In this document: one piece after another, positions 1 to 12,000 of the stretch | Position numbering within the stretch: the stretch's first letter is position 1 | How the letters are laid out: each line of letters opens with the position of its first letter | NCBI GenBank assembly: GCA_025917655.1 | Contig: CP084616.1 | Coordinates: forward strand, 1 to 64,000 | Source: Chlorella sorokiniana | Taxonomy: Eukaryota > Chlorophyta > Trebouxiophyceae > Chlorellales > Chlorellaceae | Length of the DNA: 64,000 nt | Direction: 5' to 3' | Made by a program: the position numbers and the translations under genes | The notes under the pieces: generated by a model | Seen by the model: the letters and a program-made list of their open reading frames with translations, nothing else | Told to the model about the DNA's origin: nothing | Databases searched by the model: none

Positions 1-298
1 AAACCCTAAACCCTAAACCCTAAACCCTAAACCCTAAACCCTAAACCCTAAACCCTAAACCCTAAACCCTAAACCCTAAACCCTAAACCCTAAACCCTAA
101 ACCCTAAACCCTAAACCCTAAACCCTAAACCCTAAACCCTAAACCTAAACCCCTAAACCCTAAAACCTAAACCCTAAACCCTAAACCCTAAACCCTAAAC
201 CCTAAACCCTAAAACCTAAAACCCTAAACCCTAAACCCTAAAAACCTAAAACCCTAAACCCTAAAAACCTAAAACCCTAAAAACTAAACCCTAAATAA
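1..298. repeat. Terminal telomere repeat array
   Basis: Tandem CCCTAAA heptamers start at base 1 and are nearly perfect to about base 143. They then become interrupted by shortened or lengthened units (CCTAAA, CCCCTAAA, CCCTAAAA) and fade out at about 298. This is the Arabidopsis-type telomere (TTTAGGG on the other strand), known in Chlorella-type algae. The C-rich strand reading 5' to 3' at the left edge means base 1 lies at or near a true chromosome end and the window runs inward. The decay toward the inside is the usual sign of old, no longer replenished repeats. Confidence 0.97.
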
Positions 299-1121
299 AA
301 CCGAGTTCCCCTGCATGACTTCCCTCCCTGTTGTTTGACATTCTTGCTTCTCCTTTGCAGCCCATGTCGACGACTCCCCTCCCCCTTTCTTTCCCGCTCC
401 CCTAGAGGGAGCTGTTTGTGTGGCGTTTCTTTCGGGTCGTGTGCCAGCCCAGCCCTGTCATCGCTATTGTGATGTACACGGGTGTAACAAAGAAGAAGAG
501 CAAAGCGAGAAGCGCAAACATATGGCGGATCGGTTTATGGTTCCAATAGCTCATGCCAAACCCTAAATGAAATTTACATGTTTGTTTCATATAGCCCACA
601 CCACGCACGGCGTTTGTGTTCTTTTCTTCTTATTTGCATTGTGTACTAGTATGAATCCACGAATCAAGTGGCTCAGCACAAGGGGCGCAACATATGCTAA
701 TGTGCAACTCGTCTTGCCAATGTAACCCTTCATTGCGGGTGCGGTTGCATGTGCCTCCCTATTAAGCAAGTGCATCAAACGCACTTTTAAATCAGCTATA
801 AGCTTGATATGGATCAAGACAGATCAGCCAAGTTTCCGTTGAAGCTACTCAAGTATCACATAGAAACAGTGCTACAACATAAATCGGCGCTCGGTTTGCT
901 TTACAAGAGCTGGCCATCCCCACCCCTCGTCAAGTGGCAACATGACTTTGTTTTACATGAAATAGGCAAGGACACAGCAAGCCATTGTACTTGGCAATGA
1001 AATTGTCTGTCAAGCGTACAAACACTAGAGAGAAGGCTGACTGTCTTCCAAGGAAAAAGCATGGAGAACGAACAAAATGATCAATAGCACCGTCACATCC
1101 ACATGATACAAATGGTTGTAC
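299..1121. other. Short subtelomeric spacer, no gene seen
   Basis: About 820 bp separate the telomere repeats from the stop codon of the first gene. Only short ORFs without recognisable content occur here. There is one isolated telomere-like unit near 558-568. No LINE, satellite or segmental repeat is visible. The inner part is presumably the 3' UTR of the minus-strand ABCF gene. Confidence 0.6.
558..568. repeat. Interstitial telomere-like unit
   Basis: A single AAACCCTAAAT unit lies about 260 bp inside the main array. It may be a remnant of a former chromosome end or a chance telo-box. Confidence 0.4.
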
Positions 1122-4100
1122 CTACTTCCAGCGCTTGGCGTTCTTGGCCGTCTTGCCGCCAGCCGTAGGAGTTTGGTTGAAAGTCTTTGCCTTCTCCTTC
1201 TTTGCCTTGGCCTTCTCTGCCTTGCTCATTTTGCTCTTCGCCTGTATGCACATACAAAATTAGCCACGTGTTGCAGCCCTGGATATTGAAGAGCTTGATA
1301 AGAAACAATCTGTCGTCACCAGAATCAGGTTGCACCCAAACCGCACTTGCCTTGATGGTGCTCTTCTCGATCTCCTTCTGCTTTTCTTCCTTCTCAGCCA
1401 TCTTCTCAGCCTCGTCCTCGTTTTGCTCCAAGAACAACTGCAAACACAACTCGGCGGTCAGGCAAAGGCATGAAAGCATGGCCCTACCGCTGAAATCAGA
1501 ACAAAAATGGCATTATGTTTCAAGCACCAACCTCGTAATCGCCTTGGTAATCCACTAGCTTGCCCTCCTCCACCGTCACGATACGCGTAGCGATGCGGCG
1601 CAAAAAGTAGCGGTCATGTGAGACGGCAATCACGGAGCCTGCATGGCACAAACACCACAGGGATCATGAGAACATACGCATGAAACTATGTAAGCGTATA
1701 ACCCAAGAGGGACGACTGCTTGGTGACGACCTCGACAAGCACACCTTGGAATGCGCGGACTGCCTCTTCCAGTGTCTCCTTTGAGGGGATGTCCAAGTGG
1801 TTCGTAGGCTCATCCAACACAAGCGAGTGCCCCGCAATCCCAAGATGTGAGAGCTCATAAAGCCTCACGAGTTGCACTCGTGGGCACAACCGACAGCAAG
1901 CACCGCACCAAGAGGAATGCCAATATGTCACCTGTGTGAGCATAAACTTTGCCAAGGCTAGGCGCGCCTTCTCGCCGCCACTCAGCCACTCCACCTTCTT
2001 CTCCATGCCCGCACCGCTGAACAGCATCTTCCCCAACAACGCCTTGATCTCGTTCAGCTTGGCCTCCGGCGCAGCCCCGCAGCCACTCACAACATATTTG
2101 GGTGAGCCACAACTCCCACAAGACTCGCAAAATTGTAAATAGCCAACCAGCACCTTGCACACCGGAGGATCAGATTAGCAACTCACTTGATCAGGGTGTC
2201 CAAAACTGTGAGGTTCAGGTCCAACGCCTCGGCCTGATTTTGTTCAAAGTAGTTGGGCACCACTCCATATTGGCCGAGACCAACTGCGGAAGGGCAGCAA
2301 CAGGAAGAGCACCACCAAGTTGTCAGACCACCCAGCAGCTCTACAGAAAATTGGCCGGGAGTGCCATAGCATGCATGCAAGAAGGCCAACAGAATATGAT
2401 TGCGGGTATGCTAATGTCGTTGCAAGAGCAGCATACCTTCGCCTTGCTGCGGTTCCTCGCGCCCCATGAGCAGCCGCGGCAAGGTGGACTTTCCAGCGCC
2501 CGCAATGAATCATGAAGTGTTGGATCAAACATGCAGACATACTTTGTACTCTGCAAAGGCGGGTGGAAGATTTTGGGCCGCCCATGCATGTAGAGCAAGC
2601 GGCAGCGCACCATTAGGGCCAATGATGGCCACCCGCTCGCCCCTCTCAATCGTCAGGCTGGCATCCTCAAACAACGTGCGACCATTGTAGCCATGAGTAA
2701 GGCCCTCAATGTGCACTGCCACCTGGCCCATGGTTTCCACTGGTGGGAACACGAAAGCGCTGCATGGAGGTATTTGGGAGACCAAGGGGCTCAGACGAGG
2801 GTTCATGACATGATTGACAATAATCAGATGTTGCACCTTTGCTGCTTCCATGGCATCAAAAATGTGACAGTAGTGCGCTGCCAAGCGCAAACAAGCTTGC
2901 GCATGCAGGGGGAGCCATGCATGCAAAATGCTCACCGCTTCTTGGGCACAAACGGCTTCTCCACAAAGGTGCCCTCTGCCTTCAGACGTTCAAGCGTCTT
3001 TTCAGCGGTCGAAGCGCGTCCACTGTTTGCGCCGGCAGCCAGCCGCCGCATCATTTCTTCCTGTGCGATGGAATAAAATGTGTGATCGTTTGCGCAGAAG
3101 AAGCAGGGAAACACCGATTCGAAGATGGGAAAATCACAACAAGGCAACAAGGGCCCGCAACCGCATACCTGCCGCCCTATCTCTTTTTGCTGCTTCTCCC
3201 ATGCCACCCACTGCTGCGCGGTGCGCTCCTCCTTTTGCTTCACATACTGCGTGTAGTTGCCTGCACATTGTGTCGGGTTTCGGGGGGTTAGTGAGGTTGG
3301 TGGATATGCGGAAGGGGGTTGGAATGGCCATGGTATCAAAGACAACGTATCAAGTCAGCATACATCCGCACAACAATAGATGAGGAATGCTGCCGCGGCA
3401 GGCCGTGGCTGCGCCAACAACGGCTTTTGAAAATTGCCAGGTGATGCCGGATTTGACAAGGTAGGCACCCCAATCCAAGCAGAGTACCTGCCGGTCCACT
3501 TACCCTTGAATGTGGCGGCCACACCGCGCTCCGTCTCGACAATCTTGGTGCAAAGCTGGTCCAAAAACTCACGGTCATGCGACACAATCACCATTGGAAT
3601 CTCTTGCTTCTTCAAATAGCCTGCAGCAGTGGAGCAAGGGCCGATGCACGCAGTCTGCACTACCAACTGAGCGGACAAAGGCATTGCAACAAGCAACTGG
3701 CGGCACGCAGGGCGGCAGCAGCTCCTTGTCAGTTTCCCAGTCGTCGGAATGGCCATTCTTTCCATAGGTAACTGCTGATGCACACCCGCGCCCGCCAGAG
3801 ACACGCATGAACCCCGTTGCTCCACCTTGCCAAACACCCCCACCCGCCCCGCCCCCGCCACCACCCCCACACACAAATACATAAAGACACAGAAATGGCC
3901 ATTCCCCAACCCACCCTCAAGCCACTCTATAGCGTCCAGGTCCAGGTGGTTGGTAGGCTCATCCAAGAGGAGCAGGTCGGGATCCTACAGGCGCGATGGG
4001 GGATAGAGAATGAGGCCAAAACAAGAGAAGGCTGCGTGAGTGTGAAGGCAAGTCACAGGTTGCCACTGTTCTGTTGGATGAAGCGCTTGCCAATGGGAAA

Positions 4101-6938
4101 CAGCACAAGGGCGGGCCGACATACGCACAGTTGCCGGCCTGCCAGGCCAATGCAGCAACGGCAGCCGACGGAAGCTCTTACTTTGAGCAGTATCTTTCCC
4201 AGGCACATGCGCATCTGCCAGCCACCCGAGTAGGAGGCCACCAGGCGGTCGTTGTCCTCCGTGGGACTGAACCCCAGCTCCGGCATCATCTGGGCGGAGG
4301 GAAACATGGCAGCCAGGACGGTGACAAACGCAGCGAGGGCGAGGAGGAGAGCAGGGTGATATCAAATCCCCTGGACTGAGAAGCGGGCATTGCATCATGC
4401 ATGGCTGTGCCGTTGGAAAACGAAATTGTTGCACGCAGCGGCGCAAGGCAGTCCGCTGCTTGAAAAGTGCAGGCCTGCAAGCAACCATCCCAGCTCAGCG
4501 CAGCCATTCCCTGCGCAAGGCTGGCCAAGGCCTGCCAAACCCCGAAGCAATCGACATACCTGATCAATCTTCTTGTCTATCAAGCTAACGTCCAGGTCTA
4601 CGGCGCTGCTGGTCAGATCCTGCAGCTCGTCCAGCAGCTGCGGGGGGGAGGAGAGGGGGGGGCCGGGGGGCGCGCGAAAAGGACCTCAATAGCAGTTGGG
4701 CATGATGTTGTTCATGGAGTTATGGTGCTTTTTGTGATGGTGACCATGGGTTCCATTCACAGGCAGATGAAACCTTGTTACTCCAGGGCAAGCGAACATG
4801 CAGCACAATGCAGCCGTGCCGGGAGGGGCAGCCTGGGCAGGACATGGCCGCCAAAGGTACATCTGCCAATAGTGGCGGCCGCAACATGGCCAGCAACAGG
4901 TAGATAGCGACAAAGCCAGCAGCAGCCAGCAGCCAGCAGCAGTAGCAGCAGCCCACCACAGACATGCGGTCCAGGTCGTCGCCCACAGCTTCCAGCTCCT
5001 TCTGGATCTCCTCCTGGCGTTGCATGTTCTGCACTTAGGGGGCAGGGGGCAGGGGGCAAGGGGGCAGGGGGCAGGGGCTTCATGCTGTCAGGCCAAGCCC
5101 TGTGTGCTAAGCTCGCGGCTAACAACTGTCCAACTGCAGCAATGCAAAACATCTGGACATATCCCAGCTTCAAGCTATTGCATGCGGTTGCAGCGGCCGC
5201 CTCCCAAGCGGCGAGAAAATTCCATCGGCTTTCCCCACCTTGAGACCATCCCCGAAGGCGCTCATGAACTCCTCGCGCACAGTGCGTGTAGGTTCCACGT
5301 CAAACTCCTGCGGGGTGCGGTCCGGGCGCAGGTCTGCAGCTTTAGCATGCTCAACAGGCACGCCAACGTGCAGCTCGGAGGAGGGGATGAGGGGCCATCA
5401 AATAGCAGACATGGGCAGCTGGCCAGAAAGAGAAAGCTATGCAGAAAGCAGGGGGCTTCCAGCATGTAGTAGCATCAGCACAGGGGAGATCCCGCATACA
5501 AGACCTGCATCGTCCTCAGCAGCAGCCCTGAGACATGATCGGCCAACGCTGAGCAGCTGGCGACCTCAGCTTCACTTTCTACCGCCGCCGTAATCCCGCT
5601 TAACAACCTGCACCCCACCTCGCCCCACCTGCGTGAGGTATGCGATCTTCATGTTCTCCTTGGCCTTGATGACCTCGCCGCCGTCAGGGGTCAGAGCGCC
5701 GATGATGATCTGCGGGCCAGAATGGGGGTGCCACTATACTTGAGGGGGTTCGCCCTGATTCGTTGCAAATGTGGGAGAAGGGCCCAGTAGCAGGCTGCCA
5801 AACAACAGGCGGCAGCAAGACGGGTTCGGCATGCTGTATGGCATTCAGCCGCTGATCGGGGTTTGCATACCCCGGTCAGAGCTTGCCTGCAGCTGTGTTG
5901 TCTTTCCTGCGCCGTTGACGCCCACCAGGCCCACTCGCTCACCCTTCTTCACCTGCATAAGTTGAAAAACTGGGGAGGATGTCAACACGTGATAACCTTT
6001 GCGCTACTTGTCAGTAGCTGCAGTGTAATCACGCAAGCAATCCAGGCAGGCAAACAGCTGGGGGCTGTAAGGGGATAGTACGAGTGCACTTCGACAGGAA
6101 CAGGCAAGGGTAGCAGTTGGCGATTAACGGATTGCAACGCTGCCACCACTGCTCACATCCCAGGTGATGTCCCTGAGAACCTGTTGGTTCTTGAAGGTTA
6201 TGGACACCTGCATCATAAGTCGTTCCAGACGACAAATTTGTCAAGGCCGCGCTTGCGAGCGCGGCGCACTTGCAGCAAGCAAGTTTGCAGCGTATGCCGC
6301 CACCGGGTGGGCGGTCTGCAACCCGGCAGCTAGTAAGCGATGCAGACATAACGTAACGAGCCTTGTGCAGCATGGCAGGGGGCTCCACAAATTGCAACAA
6401 AATCAGGCAAGCATATGGCAATCGCAGATGCCAGCAGCGGCTGGCGCATGCTTACGTTCTCAAGCTTGATGCCGCTGCCAATGCCACTTGCCCCGAACGA
6501 CCCCTGGCCGGCGCTGTCTCCGCAGCTGCTGGAGCAGCCTCGGGCGCCGCAGCTCGTGCAACCACGCAGCAGGCCGCATTGCGGCGGCGCAGAAGCTGTG
6601 GGGAGCCGTGCTGCTGGTGATGCGACAACGCCACCAGGCTCTGCTGGGGAGCCCTGCAAACCTCAAGACAGGGAATTGCTGCGGTCAGGTATGTTTGGCA
6701 TGTCTCAACATTCGGTTAGTGTTACGTGTCAGCCAGGCAAAAAAAGAGAGCGGCTCCACATTTGCCTTAGCAGGCGCCAGGGCGCTGGCGCCGCCACCGC
6801 TGCCCACCTCCCATGGCACCCATGCAAGGTCTACGCTGCGGTTTTGCCGCTCACCTCAGGCGTGCATTTACTCTATCTACAGCGATTGCGGGTCCCTGCA
6901 GGACTCCCCGGGTGGGAGTGAGTTGCGCCGTCCCCATG
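1122..6938 (-). CDS. ABCF5: ABC-F family ATPase, probably plastid (ABCF5/ABCF2-like)
   Basis: Soluble twin-ATPase of the ABC-F group, a family that acts on ribosomes in translation quality control rather than in transport. About 14 coding exons can be joined. Domain 1 has Walker A GVNGAGKTTQ (near 5915), signature SYSGGWQMR (near 4240) and Walker B LLLLDEPTNHLDL (near 3950). A Lys/Glu-rich linker follows (3270-2950). Domain 2 has GPNGA plus GKST across an intron, WLSGGEKARLAL (near 1970), LVLDEPTNHLD and the H-loop VSHDRYF. The C-terminus is Lys-rich, ending KNAKRWK, as in plant ABCF5. Two introns use GC donors (5881-5886 and 1345-1350). The start is uncertain: no ATG lies near the first conserved exon, and the best upstream ATG is at 6938. 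One frame of the first conserved exon reads like a plastid transit peptide (RRRNAACCVVARAAAP) but is one base out of register with the ATPase. Confidence 0.9.
5037..5080. repeat. G-rich minisatellite in ABCF intron
   Basis: Five or so tandem copies of a GGGGGCA-like 7-mer lie in an intron, just upstream (in the gene's sense) of an exon's splice acceptor. The G runs are on the plus strand, which is antisense to the gene, so the pre-mRNA carries C runs. Confidence 0.7.
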
Positions 6939-7239
6939 CTGCACCACCACTGCTGCCGCTATATGATGTGCCGAAAAGTGACACACGCGAGCGGTTGATT
7001 TACAGGGCCGCGCTAAAGAAAGATGCGACAAGCGGAACTTTACGCCACAGGCAAAAACAAAGCGAGTCTAGGGGCGCCAGAGGAGACAGTGCGTTGTAAA
7101 TGACTGCGGCTAGCATGTCAAACGCCACAACATCCTGGAAATATGGGATGGGTGGCATGTACTCCTGTACTGCACCTGCCGCCTGCCGCCGCCCGCCGTC
7201 AGACGAAGCAGCACGACCGCTGCCCATTTCCCAGTGGCG
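6939..7239. other. Spacer between ABCF and ZNHIT3-like genes
   Basis: About 300 bp. It should hold the ABCF promoter and the 3' UTR of the next minus-strand gene. No motif is distinct enough to call. Confidence 0.4.
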
Positions 7240-8694
7240 CTAATGGGGCCCCTCGTGTGCAACCACACCCAGAACCTGCAGAAAACTGTATACGATGGCT
7301 TGCCCTACGGGACCGTGCATCACAAACGCCCAGATACAATTGCTGAAAAGGCAGCACACCGCGTCTGTGGTGCCCGCCAGCCCCCAGCCCCACCTGATCC
7401 GCAAACTCCATGAAGTTTGGCGCCTGCAGTGCTCTGACGAGGGCCTGCAGCATGATGCTCAATGATCTTTCGCCACAGCAGGGGCCTCCCAGGCGGCAGC
7501 GTGAAGCGCTGCCCAGCAGCACGAAACACCCGCCGCCGCTCACCCTTTCACGGTCGGGGCAGCATCGATGTCGGTCACAACCTTCTGCAGCCGCTCGTCG
7601 CGCAGCATCCAGCGAACATCCTCGCTGGCGGCTGCAAGTTTGAAGCAACGGAGGTTCCATCATGGACATTAAAAGTGCTGGGAAGAGCGCCATGCAGGAA
7701 GAGTATGGGTCCTTAGCGTTGGGCACCTGACCAGCAATGCCAGCACCCAAATGCTGCACCGGATACAGCATCTTGTGCCAGCGGGCACGCAGCCGACCAC
7801 GCGCAGAGCAGCAAGCCCCAACCCTGCAAGCCTCACCCCCAGCTACCAGCCCAACCCCAAACAGCGCACCGACGCTCGCACCCCTCACACGCAACACACA
7901 CACACACTATTGCCACCACCATTCCCCCACCTAGCATCTCATACTGTTCCTGGGACAGTCGGGCCGTGTCCTCCTCCTGCGGTTGTTCCGGTGGTGCCTC
8001 ATCCCGCCGTGGCTGCCAGCGTTGCTCCTCGGGCGTGAAGCGCACCAGCACCTGCTGAATCACCAGCTGAGCTTGCGGCTGCCCCTGTTCTGCTGCCTGC
8101 GAATGGTGACCCTGGGAGGCAGGCTGCTTCAACTCCTGCTGCTGCTGGGTGTTCAGCTGGGGTTTGCTGGCAGGCGCGGCAGCTCGGTGCTGGTCTCCCT
8201 CGCCATCAGCGGGTCCAGCGCCGACAGCATGCAAGACCTCAGCAGCTGGGGCCGCTTGGCTCGGTGCCGCTAACCCTGCATCCGTTGCTGCTTTTACCGC
8301 TGCTGCTGACGAGCTACGCTTCACGCTGCGCACTGTGCCCGACCAGGGTCCCCGGCTGAGAAGCGCTCGCTTGTCTGCGGGCACCAGCCCGACGGCAGTG
8401 CCGCTCCGTGTCATGCATGCCAGCCGCCCGCCCTCCTGCTGCTGCAGGCACAGAGGGTCTCCCGCTTTAAGCGAGGAGGCGCCCTCCTGAAAAGCCGCCA
8501 GACCTTCTAGATACAGGTCCAGCTTCTGCACTTGCAAGAAACGGAAGGCTGGCAGCAAGGCATGTGTGCAGGCGGCGGCGGCAGCAGCCAAGACCAAGCT
8601 GGCTACGACCTGGCGCACTGCTTCTGAAATGCAAGCCCCCTTGGGGACTAACACACCGCCTTTAGCAGACCTGTGGTGCGCCTGAGCTCATCAT
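7240..8694 (-). CDS. Protein with ZNHIT3/Hit1-like C-terminal domain
   Basis: The C-terminal exons read LRDERLQKVVTDIDAAPT, ALVRALQAPNFMEFADQ and VLGVVAHEGPH-stop. This matches the helical C-terminal domain of ZNHIT3 (yeast Hit1), a partner in box C/D snoRNP assembly. Exons: about 8694-8670 (MMSSGAPQ), a long exon about 8536-7935, then about 7640-7550, 7450-7400 and 7273-7240. The central part is low-complexity (Ala, Gln, Pro). The N-terminal part (GDPLCL, then TAVGLVPADKR) is weakly HIRAN-like, but I do not claim that domain. Typical ZNHIT3 starts with a Cys-rich zf-HIT finger; I find none here or just upstream, so either it is absent or an exon was missed. The start is the first ATG giving an in-phase splice into the long exon. 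The 7935 splice is phase 1 into codon GCC. Confidence 0.6.
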
Positions 8695-9062
8695 GCTCAA
8701 TCGTGTCGGCAAGCTGGCGCGCGGCTGGGGCAAGTGGAAGCGGTATGCTTTGAAAGCAACGCCTGCAGGGCAGCAATCGATGCACTGCGGCACGAAGCCG
8801 TGGAATTTATCTGCACCTCCCACTGCCACCGCCAGCTGTGCAAGCAGTGTAAGCGCACCAGTGGCACCTGCCCACCATCCAGCTTGTGCATTACACCGCC
8901 ACAGACTTTTTTCACGTACAGTAGCTGTGAGGCTTCCAATTCGGGCATAAAACAGCCTAGACTCAGCGATCTCATTTCTCCACCTCGGAACCGCGCCAAA
9001 TTGCGCAACTTCAGGTTGCGCCGCCAAGGGCGCAAGAGCCGGAGCAGTCACTGCAGCTGCAG
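8695..9062. other. Spacer, with a possible algal poly(A) signal
   Basis: This 368 bp stretch lies between the stop of the epoxide hydrolase and the start of the ZNHIT3-like gene. It contains TGTAA on the minus strand (8895-8891), the usual green-algal polyadenylation signal, about 170 nt after the hydrolase stop. No gene is supported. Confidence 0.4.
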
Positions 9063-12000
9063 TCAGTCCTGCTTGGGCACTGCAAGGCTCGTGCCACTGA
9101 CCGCGCCTCCAGCGCTGACCATCACCTTGGCAATTGCCTGCCCCGCCTTGGCAGCGCCCGCCGGCAGCTGCACATCAACATGGCAAGGGACCTCTGAGGG
9201 CCGTGGAGACCCACAACACAGCGTGCCAGCGATTCACGCTGGATAGACTCGCAGCAGGCAGAAATTTCCAATAATCGAATCTAGCCGCACCCACCTTTCC
9301 CTCCAGGAAAGCGTTCATGGTCGAGTTGACCAGGTCCGGCCTGCGCAAAGGCAGGGCAGAGCAGGCAGGGAGGGTCAGTCACACTTGCCAACAAGAATAC
9401 CAACAGGATTCCTGGCCTCTGGCAGATACCCAGCAATTGCCCTGCTTGGGAGGGCCTGCAAGTTGCGGGTCATACAGGGCAGTGCATAACCGCTGAAGGC
9501 CACATGCTGCAGCAACACAGCGGCTGCGCAGCTGCAACTGCTGCCCTCACAATCTATGTGAGCCTCCACCCAATCCAACAACCCACGCGCATACCTGTCC
9601 TGATTGGCCCAGTGGGAGCACTCTTCCAGCTGCACCGCCACCAAGTCCTCTACCAGGTCGCCCGTGCGCTGCATGGTGTGGAAAAACAAACCATGGAGCG
9701 GCGGGGTTGATGACTGAAAAAACAGTGGCAACGCTCTCAAGTGCAGAAGCCAGCCCACAAAAATGCAGCGCCTGGCCGTCAACTGTCCGACCCGCCCGCA
9801 GGAACACATAATTCAACCTTTGCCCACCCACCCATGACGTGGTGCACCCGCAGAAACCGCAACACGGCCACCCCACAAGCGCACCGAGAACATTTTGGGC
9901 AGGAAGATGGAGTCCCGGTCGGCAAACATGAGCAGAGTGGGGCAGGTGATGGGTGTGTGCTGGCATCTGCGCAAGGGTAAATCAGCGCAGAGGCTTCACA
10001 CTCGTTAGCTGCGGTATCAACAGCAGGCAGGTCAAGCCGCAGTTGCTACTGCATATAAACCGTCGTTGAGCCAGGCATGACCTCGGCAACAGACAAGGCG
10101 TCTTAAACACAGCCGGCCCTCACTTCTCCGCCGTTTCGTCCCACCACTTGGTGTTGGCGGCCAGGGAGGCCTTGTAGTAGCTCATAGCGCCTGGGTGGGT
10201 TAGTGTGTGCGGGGCGGGGGTGGGGAGGGGGAGGGGGCGGGGCACTGCTCAGCGGCAGGCTTGGGCAGCTTCGCTCACAAACTTCCGAAAGTTGGCGCTA
10301 GCGCAAGCGCAAGCGAAGCAGAAAACCGACGGACGGGGGGCGGGGGGCACCTGCCAGGGAGCCGGGCGGGAAAAGGCGGCCTTGTACCGCTCCACATCCT
10401 GTACAGGTAAGGAAGAACGCATCAACAAATCAAGAGAGCGGCAGAAAGGAAGGGGGAATGCCAGCTTCTATGTGAAGCAGCAGAGCCCAGGCTCTTGGCA
10501 GCCCGCAACCTCTTAAACACGCGACGCCTGCATGCGGTCGCCTTGGCGCAAGCCAGGCCAGCTGGCGAGCATACAGCAACAGCAGGGGGCCGCTGCGGTG
10601 ATGTACAGCTAGCAAGCCGTGCCTTGGAGGTAATGGCTCCAGCGCGCAATGCGCCGTGCGGGGCGGCCGTCATCCACCTCTCCAGCTCTTGAAAGTCTGG
10701 GGGTCACGCCGAGAGCCGGGAGAAGGAAACAGAACGGTGGGTCTTATGCGTCAACGAGCGCCCTGGTAGCAGGCTGTGCGCACAAGGCGCATGCGCAACA
10801 CCCACGGCCACTCACTGCCCAGGGGATGCGAGTGTCCCCTTCAGTTCCCGCATCTTCATCCACGAAAGCGCACCCACCCCACCCCACCGCCACCGCCCTC
10901 TTGCCGCACCTCCGTGGCTCAGCCAGGAGCAGCCCAGGCCCAGCGCCTGGAACTTGAGCACGTAGGTTTGCCTGACAGGTGGACGAGGAGAAGGGAGGTG
11001 CTGAATGGGCGGGTTGCCCAGCATGGGGCACGCAGTTGCCAGCAAGCAACACTGCTCAACCCAGAGGTGCATCGTTGGCCGCCTGTGGCAATACCAGCGC
11101 CGCTGCAATGCCGCAAGCCAAGCCTAAACCCTCACGCGGCCCTCGTCCCCACGCCCCATCCCACCACTATCAGAAGAACACCTACCCCACCTGCTCATCT
11201 GCTCCTGATCGCAAAGCTCAGGGTCGCGGTAGGCGGAAGGGTGGGGACAGGCCAGCACCACCAGGCGCTCCACCAGCTGCGTGGACGGCAGAGGGGTTTG
11301 TGTGTGTGGATGTGCATGTAAGTGTGTAGGGGGAGGGGGTGCCAACAGCAGGCTTGAAGGCACCAGTCAGTGGCCCTGATAGCATTGTGCTCGAAAGGCA
11401 TACCGGCAAACCTGGCAAACCGGCTTGTCATGGATGGCGGATCGCGGGCTAGCGCCGCTGTGGCAGCGCTCCCGTCCCAGGCCCGGGCCCTGCCCCACCC
11501 CTGCACCCCCCCCCCCCGCCCCCCTTTCAAGCTTGCCTCGGGGTAGTAGCATGCAATCAGCCAGGCGATGGCGCCCCCAATCTTGACCCACCTACAGGCA
11601 ACAAGAGCAGCGGCGATGAGATGCATTGCGATCAACCAGCAAGGGGGAGTCACGGCAACCGAGTGGCGGAGCTTGAACTGCGGCATCTCCCGCGGCACAA
11701 GCGCAGGCACCGAGCAACAGCTATCTGTCTGCGATGATGCCGGAGGCCAGCTGGTTACCCACCAAGGTGCACTTGGTATGGCCCACCGCCGCCACCACCG
11801 CCGCCACGTCCGAACAAACTTTCTCCAAGCGATAGTTTTTCACACCCTGCAGCCGGGACAGAAGGAAAAGAGCCTGTTGACGACCAAGCAGCAGCGGCAG
11901 CTGCAGGGGCGCTACTGTGGCCCCCGCTCCCCCTTGTGCAGGCGGCTTTGCAGCAGCAACTTCGGTTACAACAGGTCGAGGAACGCCTCACGGTAGCAGC

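Noticed and set aside
5037-5080. G-rich minisatellite as a regulatory G-quadruplex of ABCF
   Set aside because: The G runs are on the non-transcribed-sense side of the pre-mRNA, so an RNA quadruplex in this transcript is not supported.
8734-9246. Plus ORF with Cys/His clusters that looks like a zinc finger
   Set aside because: It overlaps the end of the epoxide hydrolase and the spacer on the other strand; the Cys spacing fits no finger family and it has no plus-strand exon partner.
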